Shown here piece by piece: positions 8,729 through 16,598 of a stretch of 64,000 nucleotides of DNA. Each line of letters opens with the position of its first letter. Positions within the stretch are counted from its first letter, which is position 1. Origin of the DNA: Phytoactinopolyspora alkaliphila (lineage in GTDB: Bacteria; Actinomycetota; Actinomycetes; Jiangellales; Jiangellaceae); contig NZ_JAAGOB010000007.1 in assembly GCF_010550695.1 (NCBI RefSeq), forward strand, positions 124,001 through 188,000, in the 5' to 3' direction. Under the pieces are notes generated by a model, which saw nothing but the letters and a program-made list of their open reading frames with translations, had not been told where the DNA came from and searched no databases. A program made the translations under genes and the position numbers.

Positions 8729-9199
8729 ATGACTCCAGCGCCGCAGTCGCCCGACGATCCGGCGGCGGTTCGGAGTCCGGTCCGGATGGGTGCTTACGTG
8801 GTGGCGGTCGTCTTCCTCCTGGTCGGCATCCTCGGTTTCGTTCCGGGCTTCACGACGAACCTCGACGAGCTGTCATTCGCCGGACACGAATCGAACGCGT
8901 TGCTGTTCGACGTCTTCGCCGTGTCGGTGTTGCACAATGTGATCCACCTGCTCTTCGGTGTGGTGGGGCTCATGATGGCTCGCGGAGCCCGGAAGGCGCG
9001 GATCTATCTCATCGCCGGGGGAGCGATCTACCTGGCGCTGTTCATCTACGGGCTGATCATTGACTATGACAGCGAGGCCAATGTCGTGCCGTTGAACGAC
9101 GCCGCGAACTGGCTGCACCTGGGCCTGGGCGTCGGCATGATCCTGCTCGGGCTCTTGCCTGGGTGGGGCGTGCGTGGCCGCCGAGGCGCCGAGCGCTGA
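8729..9199 (+). CDS. DUF4383 integral membrane protein
   Basis: The 156-residue protein has four predicted membrane helices: near residues 20-42, 62-85, 90-112 and 127-145. The segments HNVIHLLFGVVGLMMAR and ANWLHLGLGVGMILLG are typical of DUF4383, a common actinobacterial membrane family without known function. An AGGTGTGTC-like ribosome site precedes the ATG. A sigmaB-like promoter upstream suggests stress-induced expression. Confidence 0.85.
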   Translation: MTPAPQSPDDPAAVRSPVRMGAYVVAVVFLLVGILGFVPGFTTNLDELSFAGHESNALLFDVFAVSVLHNVIHLLFGVVGLMMARGARKARIYLIAGGAIYLALFIYGLIIDYDSEANVVPLNDAANWLHLGLGVGMILLGLLPGWGVRGRRGAER

Positions 9200-9259
9200 C
9201 TCGAACCACGGTGAAGCGCGGCCAGCACAAGCTGAGTGATGCGAAGGCCGTGACGATGA

Positions 9260-9961
9260 TCAGCCGCCTGACGGCGGCACGGCATGGGCGAGGAACCAGT
9301 CTCCCGCGAGGCGGGCGACGTCGTCGAGTGCGCCGGGTTCCTCGAACAGATGGGTGGCCCCGGGGATCACCTCGAGCTCGCACGTCTCCGGCAACTGCGC
9401 TCGCGCGTGCTCGTTGAGTTCAAGAACCTGTGTGTCCAGGCCGCCGACGATGAGCAGCGTGGGTGCTTGCACGAGCCCGAGTGCGTCACCGGCGAGATCC
9501 GGGCGGCCGCCGCGGGAGACGACGGCCATGACCCGGCCTGGTGCCCGCGCGGCGGCGACGAGCGCGGCCGCAGCCCCGGTACTTGCGCCGAAGTAGCCCA
9601 GCGGTAGGCCGGCGGTGCCCTCCTGGTCGGCCAGTACGGCTCCGGCCGTGTGCAGCCGGTCGGCGAGGAGCCCGATGTCGAAGCGCAAGTGCCCTGTGGT
9701 CGAGTCGGCGCGTTCCTCGTCGTCGGTCAGCAGATCCAGAAGCATGGTCGCGAGGCCGCGCCGCTGGAGCGCCTCGGCCACCCGGCGGTTGCGTGGACTG
9801 TGCCGGCTGCTGCCGCTGCCGTGGGCGAACAGGACGATGCCAGGGGCGCCGTCGGGAAGAGCGAGGTCGCCGTGGATGGTCCCGGTGCCGTGTACCTCCA
9901 AGCCGACGGTGTGTTCGACGACGCCGGCCGCACCGTCGTCGTCGCGCCCGCTGAACGACAT
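9260..9961 (-). CDS. Alpha/beta hydrolase (dienelactone-hydrolase-like)
   Basis: The chosen ATG at 9961 has AGGAGGTGG about 6 nt upstream, better than the in-frame start at 10012. The 233-residue protein shows an alpha/beta hydrolase layout. There is an oxyanion region HGSGSSRHSPRN, the nucleophile elbow GASTGA with its serine, a late acid in GGLDTQV and the histidine in GATHLFEE. The HGSGSSR-SPRN signature is typical of small actinobacterial dienelactone-hydrolase-like proteins often fused to or near phosphoribosyltransferases. It lies 51 bp downstream of the F420 enzyme gene and probably shares its transcript. Confidence 0.85.
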   Translation of the reverse strand: MSFSGRDDDGAAGVVEHTVGLEVHGTGTIHGDLALPDGAPGIVLFAHGSGSSRHSPRNRRVAEALQRRGLATMLLDLLTDDEERADSTTGHLRFDIGLLADRLHTAGAVLADQEGTAGLPLGYFGASTGAAAALVAAARAPGRVMAVVSRGGRPDLAGDALGLVQAPTLLIVGGLDTQVLELNEHARAQLPETCELEVIPGATHLFEEPGALDDVARLAGDWFLAHAVPPSGG

Positions 9962-10012
9962 GGACGCCACCTCCTGTGCTGTCGCGGCGCCGGCTGTAGA
10001 TGCCGGAATCAC

Positions 10013-10972
10013 TTAGGCGCTGCGCAGTTCCGGTAGTACCTCGTCCTGGTAGAAGCGGAAGAACGAATCCAGGTCGGTGCCTATCTGGTTGACGTAGACC
10101 TCGTCGAACCCGCTGTCGACATACTCGCGGAACGCTCCCACGTGCGCCTCGGGATCGGGACCGCAGGTCACCGCGTCCGCCAGGTCCTCCTTCGACACCA
10201 TGCCGGCGGCCTGCATGATGTGCTCCGGGGTGCGCAGCACCTGGGACAGCTCTCCACCGACGCCCTCGTTGGGCCAGCGTCTTTGCACCGTGTCCAGGGC
10301 CTCGTCCTCGGACGGTGCGAAGGCCACCTTGAGCCCGCCCTGCTTGGGCTTCCCCTGGCCCCCGGCTGCCTCGAAGCGATCCACCATCTCGCGCGACGGG
10401 CTCATGCCGATGTAGCCGTCGGCGATCCGCCCGGCCACGTCGATCGAGGCGGGTCCCAGCGCCGACACGTACACCGGCGGCGGCTCCTCGGGCAGCGTGT
10501 AGAGACGTGCGTGCTCGACCGTGTAGTGGTTCCCGTAGTGCGTGACCACCTCGCCGGTCCAGAGTTGCCGCATCACGTCGACGGCCTCCTCCAGCATCTC
10601 CAGCCGAGTCTTCGCCAGCGGCCATGGTGCGCCGGTGATCTGCTCGTTGAGGGCCTCCCCGGTTCCGACGCCCAGCACGAACCGCCCCTCGAACATGAGG
10701 GCGGTGGTGGCGGCGGCATGGGCCACGATGGCCGGGTGCGTGCGGACCATCGGGCAGGTGACCGCGGTGGCCACGGGAAGGCTCGTCTCGCGGGACAGCG
10801 CTCCGAGCACGGACCAGACGAACGGGCTCTGGCCCTGCTCGTGGGTCCAGGGGTGAAAGTGGTCGGAGATCCACAAGGCGTCGAAGCCGGCCTCTTCCGC
10901 GAGATGCGCCTGGCGGATCAGCTCAGCCGGTTCCCAGTCCTCGCAGGAGAGGAAGTATCCGAACCGTGCCAC
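10013..10972 (-). CDS. F420-dependent LLM-class oxidoreductase (FGD-like)
   Basis: The 319-residue luciferase-like protein starts MARFGYFLSCEDW and contains ALWISDHFHPWTHEQG, which matches the F420-dependent glucose-6-phosphate dehydrogenase-like branch. Other family elements are RFVLGVGTGEALNEQ near residue 100 and VYVSALGPASIDVAGR near residue 167. Such enzymes use coenzyme F420 as hydride carrier in the cytoplasm. The true substrate is unknown; true FGD differs in its glucose-6-phosphate site, which I cannot verify. It leads an operon with an alpha/beta hydrolase and is preceded by a sigmaB-like promoter. Confidence 0.87.
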   Translation of the reverse strand: MARFGYFLSCEDWEPAELIRQAHLAEEAGFDALWISDHFHPWTHEQGQSPFVWSVLGALSRETSLPVATAVTCPMVRTHPAIVAHAAATTALMFEGRFVLGVGTGEALNEQITGAPWPLAKTRLEMLEEAVDVMRQLWTGEVVTHYGNHYTVEHARLYTLPEEPPPVYVSALGPASIDVAGRIADGYIGMSPSREMVDRFEAAGGQGKPKQGGLKVAFAPSEDEALDTVQRRWPNEGVGGELSQVLRTPEHIMQAAGMVSKEDLADAVTCGPDPEAHVGAFREYVDSGFDEVYVNQIGTDLDSFFRFYQDEVLPELRSA

Positions 10973-11004
10973 GGGTGCTCCCTTCGTACGCTGGTGCCGC
11001 GCAT

Positions 11005-11029
11005 TTACCCACGAGCCCCGGCGTGAAAC
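11005..11029 (-). promoter_or_regulatory. SigmaB-like promoter for the F420 oxidoreductase/hydrolase operon
   Basis: On the minus strand GTTT (11029-11026), 15 bp, then GGGTAA (11010-11005). The start codon is at 10972, giving a short leader of about 25 nt. Confidence 0.55.
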
Positions 11030-11069
11030 CGCCCGTCTCCGCCGGCGTCACCGAGTTCGAGACCGCGAC

Positions 11070-11215
11070 CTGACGCCGTTCAGTCGTCCTGACACTCGTT
11101 TGTCGCGCCAACCGGCTCAACACCGGGCTTTGGCGCGACTGGAAGGTGTCAGGACGACTGAAGGGCGCCAGGACGTCGTCGTACGCGGCCAGTCAGGACG
11201 ACTGAACGGCGTCAG
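11070..11215. repeat. Nested inverted-repeat cluster
   Basis: CTGACGCCGTTCAGTCGTCC (start of the arm 11070-11093) is the exact reverse complement of 11192-11215 over 24 bp. A second 15-bp pair sits inside: 11081-11095 with 11146-11160. A third pair, GTCGCGCCA at 11102-11110 with TGGCGCGAC at 11131-11139, lies within that. The three pairs can form alternative hairpins. The right outer arm covers the stop codon of the flavin reductase gene (11212-11214). Confidence 0.85.
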
Positions 11216-11817
11216 GACGGGGGAGGGCCGAGCGGGTTGTCCCGGAGCGCCACAGCGACGCCGTGCAGGTTGGCCGCCATGGCTCGCCCGGTGGAGTGCG
11301 ACCACTCACGGCCGCGTTCCTCGTCGAGGTAGTCCGGCCCTGGGCCGGGCCCGAGATGCCAGTAGGTCCACGACTGGCCGGGGACGGTGTAGCCGATGTC
11401 GACGAGCGCGCCGCTGATCTCGCTGATGACGTGGTGCGCTCCGTCCTCGTTGCCGGTGACCACCACGCCCGCTACGCGGTTGAAGGCCACCGGCCGGCCG
11501 TCGTCGTCGGTTTCGCTGAGCATCGCGTCCATGCGCTCGAGCACGCGCTGAGTCACCGACGACGGCCGGCCCAGCCAGGTGGGCGACGCGACCACGAGGA
11601 TCTGCGCGTCGAGGAGTCTGGCATGGACCGACGGCCATTCGTCGTCGCCGCCCATGTCGGTCTCGACACCCGGCGCTAGCTGGAGATCCACCGCCCTGAT
11701 GGTCTCCACCGTGACACCGCGCCGGCTGAGCTCGCCGCTGACGACGGTGGCCAGTGCCTCGGTGTTCGACGTCTGCGGGGACGGCTTCAGCGTGCAGTTG
11801 ATCACGAGGGCGCGCAT
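11212..11817 (-). CDS. NADPH-dependent FMN reductase / flavodoxin-like oxidoreductase
   Basis: The product is about 201 residues from the ATG at 11817. An upstream in-frame start would add a non-conserved APARGKA stretch. The N-terminus MRALVINCTLKPSP is the phosphate-binding loop of FMN-reductase-like flavodoxin folds. VVASPTWLGRPSSVTQRVLER near residue 75 and GVVVTGNEDGAHHVISE near residue 118 are the flavin-binding loops. It probably reduces FMN or quinones in the cytoplasm. It stands alone, convergent to nothing and divergent from rmlA. Its stop lies in an inverted repeat, a possible terminator. Confidence 0.85.
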   Translation of the reverse strand: MRALVINCTLKPSPQTSNTEALATVVSGELSRRGVTVETIRAVDLQLAPGVETDMGGDDEWPSVHARLLDAQILVVASPTWLGRPSSVTQRVLERMDAMLSETDDDGRPVAFNRVAGVVVTGNEDGAHHVISEISGALVDIGYTVPGQSWTYWHLGPGPGPDYLDEERGREWSHSTGRAMAANLHGVAVALRDNPLGPPPS

Positions 11818-11936
11818 GAAGGCAGCCTTACCCCTGGCAGGTGCGGCCATAACGGGCGGTGCAACCTGTCCCCTTCAGCGCCGCCGCGCCGCCGTCTAGC
11901 GTGCGTGACAATCGCACGATCACGGAGGGCGGAGCG

Positions 11937-12797
11937 GTGAAAGGGATCATCCTCGCCGGAGGGACCGGGTCTCGGCTGTTCCCGCTGACCATCCCGGTCA
12001 GCAAGCAGCTCATGCCGGTGTATGACAAGCCGATGATCTACTACCCGCTCACCACCTTGATGCTGGCTGGTGTCACGGACGTTCTGGTGATCACCACTCC
12101 GGACGAGGCGGAGGCGTTCCACCGCCTGCTCGCCGACGGTTCCGACTTCGGGCTGTCCATCTCCTACGCCGTCCAGCCGCGACCCGAAGGCCTGGCACAG
12201 GCGTTCCTGATCGGTGCGCGGCACATCGGCCGGGATCCGGTGGCTCTCATCCTCGGCGACAACATCTTCGCCGGCCCCGGGCTCGGGTCCCAATTGCGCA
12301 AGCATCGCGACCCGCACGGGGGAGTGGTCTTCGCCTATCACGTGGCCGACCCGACGGCCTACGGCGTGGTGGAGTTCGACGCCGACGGGCGGGCCGTCTC
12401 TCTCGAGGAGAAGCCGGTCCGCCCGCGCAGTGCGTACGCGGTGCCGGGCCTGTACTTCTATGACAACGACGTCGTCGAGATCGCCCGCGGCCTGCGTCCG
12501 TCCGCCCGAGGCGAGCTGGAGATCACCGACGTGAACCGGCAGTACCTGGAAGCCGGCAGGCTGCAGGTGGAGGTCCTCCCACGAGGCACCGCCTGGCTGG
12601 ACACCGGCACCTTCGAGACACTGATGGCGGCAGGAGAGTACGTCCGGGTCATCGAGGCTCGCCACGGCGAGAAGATCGGCTGCCCGGAGGAGGCCGCCTG
12701 GCGGCTCGGGCTGATCGACGACGAGCAACTCCGGCGCCGGGGGAGTGCCCTGGCGAAGTCCGGATACGGCGCGTACCTGCTGAACCTGCCCGCGTGA
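11937..12797 (+). CDS. rmlA: Glucose-1-phosphate thymidylyltransferase
   Basis: RmlA makes dTDP-glucose from dTTP and glucose-1-phosphate, the first step of dTDP-L-rhamnose and other sugar precursors. The 286-residue length fits the family. [15 protein letters not shown] at the N-terminus is the nucleotidyltransferase loop, [17 protein letters not shown] follows, then [37 protein letters not shown] and [12 protein letters not shown]. The start is GTG with GGAGGGCGGAGCG upstream; the frame extends further 5' but without conserved residues. rmlB, C and D are not in the window. The last 50 bases lie inside the left 122-bp repeat of the island. Confidence 0.95.
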   Translation: MKGIILAGGTGSRLFPLTIPVSKQLMPVYDKPMIYYPLTTLMLAGVTDVLVITTPDEAEAFHRLLADGSDFGLSISYAVQPRPEGLAQAFLIGARHIGRDPVALILGDNIFAGPGLGSQLRKHRDPHGGVVFAYHVADPTAYGVVEFDADGRAVSLEEKPVRPRSAYAVPGLYFYDNDVVEIARGLRPSARGELEITDVNRQYLEAGRLQVEVLPRGTAWLDTGTFETLMAAGEYVRVIEARHGEKIGCPEEAAWRLGLIDDEQLRRRGSALAKSGYGAYLLNLPA

Positions 12798-12869
12798 CGC
12801 GGCCCCCGGCCGCGGTAGGTCAGGCGTGCTCACTCGTCCGGTTGCTGAGCATCTGGGACAGGTCGTGGG
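12748..12869 (+). repeat. Left 122-bp direct repeat of the island
   Basis: This copy begins CCCTGGCGAAGTCCGG and ends CAGGTCGTGGG. It contains the last 50 bases of intact rmlA and, on the minus strand, the last few codons (MLSNRTSEHA) of the gene found intact at 24862-25344. It differs from the right copy only at 12779 and 12799. The sigma factor stop lies 13 bp beyond it. Confidence 0.95.
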
Positions 12870-12881
12870 ATCCGTAAGATT

Positions 12882-13808
12882 TCAGTCACTGGGGGTGCCG
12901 CGTGCCTGCGCGGTCTGGCGAATGACTGCCCAGGGGTCTGCGACTGGACCTATGTGCGCGAGCTTGTCGGGGTTGATGATGGTGCGAATCATCTGGATCT
13001 CTCCGTTGAGTATGTCAAGCGTCCACGTGTTGATGACGTTGTTGTCCCAGTCGCGGAAGATGGCGCCAGGTTGGCCGTTGATCTCGTGTGGCTCCACTGC
13101 GCCGCCGATATGGACGAACGGCTTCAGGATGGTAGTGAGGACACGTGCGACGTTCTCGGCGCCGACGACGCCACTGCCCCATTGCGGGGCCTTACCGCCG
13201 CCATCCGCTGTCAGATGGACATCGGCTGCGAGAAGTTCCCTGAGGCCATCGACATCACCTTCGGCGAAGGCGCCGAAGAATCGGCGGGCAAGTTCCTCGC
13301 GCTCACGGCGGTCAGCATCGAATCGGGGCCGCCCTGCATCCATGTGGCGGCGCGCCCGGACTGCGAGTTGGCGGCACGCCGCCTCCGATCGGCCCACCGC
13401 CGAAGCGACCGCAGGGAAGCCGAACCCGAACACCTCCCGCAGCACGAACACCGCCCGCTCCAGCGGGCTGAGCCGCTCGAGCAGCAACAGAGCCGCCATC
13501 GACACCGAATCGGCCAGCTCCGCCGACCGTTCCGGATCCTCATACGGGTCGGTGAGCAGCGGCTCAGGAAACCACTGCCCGACGTAATTCTCCCGCCGGA
13601 CCCGGGCCGAGCGCAGCACATCGATCGAGACCCGGGTTACCACGGCCGAGAGAAACGCCTTGGTCGACGTCGGGAGCGTCGGGGAGGCGTCGTACCGCAG
13701 CCAAGTGTCCTGGACCGCGTCCTCCGCCTCGCTGACGCTACCGAGGATCCGGTAGGAGATCGAGAAGAGCAGCGGCCGTAACGTCTCGAACTCCTCTGCC
13801 CTGGTCAC
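12882..13808 (-). CDS. ECF41-family RNA polymerase sigma factor with SnoaL-like C-terminal extension
   Basis: The 308-residue protein has sigma2 (FETLRPLLFSISYRILGSVSEAEDAVQDTWLRY) and sigma4 (SPLERAVFVLREVFGFGF) regions. Its extended C-terminus carries the ECF41 hallmarks in slightly changed form: YVGQWFPEP between the sigma regions, then DGGGK and NPDKL in the SnoaL-like domain. In ECF41 factors this extension acts as a built-in regulator in place of an anti-sigma factor. The GTG start at 13808 overlaps the epimerase stop as GTGA and has AGGGAAGAG upstream. ECF41 genes are typically linked to carboxymuconolactone decarboxylase, oxidoreductase or epimerase partners, as here. Confidence 0.92.
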   Translation of the reverse strand: MTRAEEFETLRPLLFSISYRILGSVSEAEDAVQDTWLRYDASPTLPTSTKAFLSAVVTRVSIDVLRSARVRRENYVGQWFPEPLLTDPYEDPERSAELADSVSMAALLLLERLSPLERAVFVLREVFGFGFPAVASAVGRSEAACRQLAVRARRHMDAGRPRFDADRREREELARRFFGAFAEGDVDGLRELLAADVHLTADGGGKAPQWGSGVVGAENVARVLTTILKPFVHIGGAVEPHEINGQPGAIFRDWDNNVINTWTLDILNGEIQMIRTIINPDKLAHIGPVADPWAVIRQTAQARGTPSD

Positions 13809-14725
13809 GCCAGCTCTTCCCTGAAGCCCTGGCGCCACGAGGGATAGCTCGGCTTCCAGCCGAACTCCCGCTTAGTTTTGGCGTTGGAGAAGCCGCGGCC
13901 CTCGGTCATCACTCTCACCGCCACCTCTCCGCCCAGCGGCCGGGCCAGCCACACGGGGACCTTCATGGGCCGCCTCGCCCCGACGCACTCCGCGAGAAAT
14001 GGAAGCCACTCGTTGGCCGGAGCGGGTTCGTCATCGACGATGTTGAACACGCCACTCGCCTGGTGCTCGACGGCCAGAACCGTAGCGCTCGCCGCATCCT
14101 CCAGATGCACCCACGAACTGTAGCCGGCACCGTCCCCGACGAGAGGGAACTGCCGTCTGCGTACGGGTCCCACCAGGCTGTCGATGGCTCCCGGCCCATA
14201 AAGCCACCCGTATCGCAGGATCGCGCCGCCAACCTTGCTGACGACCTCTTCGACATAACGGATCGCCTCCATGCTTTGTTGCGCCGCCGTCCCGTCATGC
14301 AGGTCCAGAGGGTCCTCCTCTGTCTTCACCCAGCCGCCGGTGCGGATTCCGTTCCAACTGGCGTAGCTCTGCGCGACGAAGTGAGCCACGCCGGTCGCCT
14401 CGGCAGCGGCCAGCAAGTGATCCGTTCCTTCCGTGCGCAGCCGATTCGTGGTGGCAAACCAGCGGTCGAAATGCTTCATATCGGGCTTGCCGCCGATGGA
14501 CGTCATCTGATGCACGATGGTATCCGGCTGAGCTGCTGCCACCGCCTCACCGACTGACGCCGCGTCCAACCCGTCCATGACGACCGCTTCAGCACCCATC
14601 CGTCGAATGACGTCCAGATTGGCTGGTCCGGACGTCGTCGCCGTCACCTCATGTCCGCGTGCTATGAGTTGAGGCACCAACCGCCTCCCCAACACACCGG
14701 TCCCTCCCGCTACGAACACCCGCAC
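13805..14725 (-). CDS. NAD(P)-dependent epimerase/dehydratase (ECF41 partner)
   Basis: The 306-residue extended SDR begins MRVFVAGGTGVLGRRLVPQL, a GxxGxxG Rossmann motif. It has the active-site tail GAILRYGWLYGPG near residue 170 in place of a standard YxxxK region; QSYASWNG near residue 118 may supply the serine/tyrosine. The substrate is unknown. It is the first gene of a two-gene operon with the ECF41 sigma factor and starts with GTG preceded by GGGAG. A promoter with the ECF41 consensus lies upstream, so the pair is probably autoregulated. Confidence 0.88.
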   Translation of the reverse strand: MRVFVAGGTGVLGRRLVPQLIARGHEVTATTSGPANLDVIRRMGAEAVVMDGLDAASVGEAVAAAQPDTIVHQMTSIGGKPDMKHFDRWFATTNRLRTEGTDHLLAAAEATGVAHFVAQSYASWNGIRTGGWVKTEEDPLDLHDGTAAQQSMEAIRYVEEVVSKVGGAILRYGWLYGPGAIDSLVGPVRRRQFPLVGDGAGYSSWVHLEDAASATVLAVEHQASGVFNIVDDEPAPANEWLPFLAECVGARRPMKVPVWLARPLGGEVAVRVMTEGRGFSNAKTKREFGWKPSYPSWRQGFREELA

Positions 14726-14768
14726 AGCCGTCTCCCTTCATGTCGCTTAATCGCTCTCCTAGCCCTGA

Positions 14769-14796
14769 GACGAGACAGCACGACCGTCGTGTGACA
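14769..14796 (-). promoter_or_regulatory. ECF41-type promoter upstream of the epimerase-sigma operon
   Basis: The minus strand reads TGTCACA (14796-14790), a 17-bp spacer, then CGTC (14772-14769). This fits the reported ECF41 target TGTCACA-n16-CGTC to within one base of spacing. The epimerase start lies 44 bp downstream at 14725. The remaining DNA to 15029 shows no supported gene. Confidence 0.7.
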
Positions 14797-15029
14797 TGGA
14801 ATGAGGAAAGATCGAGACCCATCCGCTGCGCGGACTCCCGGCGTCAAGACCCCGACCGTGGGCGAGCCTGCGTCAGGGGTGGGTGGCACACGTCCATGGC
14901 GAACTCCGCACCGCCGGCATGGCGCGCTTCTGCAAAACGTGGACGGATTCGCACGTCGATGTGGTGTAGGCGATCTCAGGGCGAGCCCCGGATGTCCAGC
15001 GTTGACTTCCGGCAACCCGAGTCCGGGCT

Positions 15030-16526
15030 TCAGAAGGTCCGATACGTCCAGTTGCCTGCGACCATCGTGCCCACCACTCCCGGATCGGCAAGCTGGGTGA
15101 GATCGGCGCGGATGGGATCGTGTTCCAGGACGACGAGATCGGCACGGGTACCTGGATGGAGCCCAGAGCGCCCGCGGCAGGCTGCCGTGAGTGTGTCGGC
15201 GATTCCCATCCGCTGTTCCGGATGCCATGGCTCGTCGTCGGCGCCTTGTGCCCGCAGCACGGCGGCCCTGATTCCCAGCCACGGATCGAGGGGAGTAACC
15301 GGAGCATCTGACCCCAGCTCCACCTGGATCCCGGCGGTGACCATGTCGGCGTAAGCGAAGGCACGATGGGTACGGCCGGCCCAGTGCCGATCGGCGACGT
15401 CACGATCCCCGAGGAGATGCGCAGGCTGAACGCCGACGGTCAGCCCGAGCTTTGCCAGCCGTGCCACACCGTGTGGTGGAAGCAGTTGGGCGTGCTCGAT
15501 CCGGCCGTCGCACGCCAACTCCTCGAACGCGTCAATCGCCATCTCGGCGGCGAGGTCGCCGATGGCATGCACTGCACTGTGGATCCCGTGCTCGGACGCT
15601 TTACCCATCAGCCTGCGCAATTCGTCGGGTGGTGTCTCAAGAAGACCGTGGGCGTCCGATGACGCACTGGCCCCTGGATACGCGTCATGACACAGGGCGG
15701 ACCGGGAGTTCAGCGACCCGTCGACGAACAGCTTGAGCGGCCCGGCTTCGACCATGCCGTCGGTGTCCGGTGCGATGTCGCCCGTCTTCATGCCACGCTC
15801 GATGGCCACATCGAGGTGCTCTTTGTAGACCGTGCACGATACGCGGACAGGCAACCGCTGCCGCCGTACCCTGCGCTGCCAGGACGGGAGGCAATCACCG
15901 AACTCGAAATCCATCAGCCCGGTGACCCCGTGAGCTGCCGCGTCGTCGAGTGCTTCGGCTATCCACGCGTCGACTTGGTCCACGCTGTACTCCTGCAGCG
16001 CAGCCATCGCCCGATAACAGTCGATCTCTCGAAGCACACCCGTCGGGTGGTCTGGCGCGCCGATACGTCGCAGGGCAGTCGGGCTCAGCCAAGCCGTGTG
16101 GAGGTCGTTGCTCTGCAGGGCGATGACGCGGTCGGCCGCAACCCCCCGGTAGAGATCCTTGTGCGGCAGATCCGGCCACAGGCCGTCGCGATAGCCATAG
16201 CCGATCAGGATCTCGTCGGGGTCCGACATGGCGGCCGCCGCTTCCGCGGCCAGGTCCGCGGCCTCCCGCGCTGACTTCGTCCCGTGGAGATCGAGGCGCC
16301 GGCGCGATATCGCCCAGCTCTCGACATGGACATGCGCATCCCAGAAGCCGGGCAGCACGGTGCGCCCGTCGAGATCGAGTCGCTGTGACGGTAGTGCTTG
16401 CGTGCCGCCGGCCTCGCCCAGCGAGTGAACCATCCCGTCCGCGAGAATGAGCGAGGTCAGGTCGGTGGCACCTGGCAATCGGGCGTTGTCGAGCAGAATG
16501 CGCTCAGGGCAGGGTGTTGCACTCAT
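15030..16526 (-). CDS. Amidohydrolase, Amidohydro_3 (YtcJ-like) family
   Basis: The 498-residue protein is the last gene of the island operon. It has the amidohydrolase layout: PGFWDAHVHVE with HxH near residue 65, LKLFVDGSLNSRSA near residue 265, AVHAIGD near residue 318 and the late metal Asp in ELGSDAPVTP near residue 412. This branch hydrolyses exocyclic amides or formyl groups from diverse compounds. The ATG at 16526 has AAGGAC 6 nt upstream and is preferred to 16556. It follows the ureohydrolase by 72 bp. A role in opening or deacylating the imported substrate is an inference. Confidence 0.86.
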   Translation of the reverse strand: MSATPCPERILLDNARLPGATDLTSLILADGMVHSLGEAGGTQALPSQRLDLDGRTVLPGFWDAHVHVESWAISRRRLDLHGTKSAREAADLAAEAAAAMSDPDEILIGYGYRDGLWPDLPHKDLYRGVAADRVIALQSNDLHTAWLSPTALRRIGAPDHPTGVLREIDCYRAMAALQEYSVDQVDAWIAEALDDAAAHGVTGLMDFEFGDCLPSWQRRVRRQRLPVRVSCTVYKEHLDVAIERGMKTGDIAPDTDGMVEAGPLKLFVDGSLNSRSALCHDAYPGASASSDAHGLLETPPDELRRLMGKASEHGIHSAVHAIGDLAAEMAIDAFEELACDGRIEHAQLLPPHGVARLAKLGLTVGVQPAHLLGDRDVADRHWAGRTHRAFAYADMVTAGIQVELGSDAPVTPLDPWLGIRAAVLRAQGADDEPWHPEQRMGIADTLTAACRGRSGLHPGTRADLVVLEHDPIRADLTQLADPGVVGTMVAGNWTYRTF

Positions 16527-16598
16527 ATAAGTCCTTCGAGTGGGCATGTGTGGCACATGCGGGAAGCCAGCCCGTCGCGGGCTTGGTCTGGAGGTGAG

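Noticed and set aside
11070-11215. CRISPR array
   Set aside because: The repeats are inverted rather than direct, only two copies of each exist, spacing is uneven and no cas gene is near.
14740-15354. A 204-codon plus-strand frame near the epimerase and amidohydrolase
   Set aside because: Half of it is antisense to the amidohydrolase and the rest has no motif or ribosome site.
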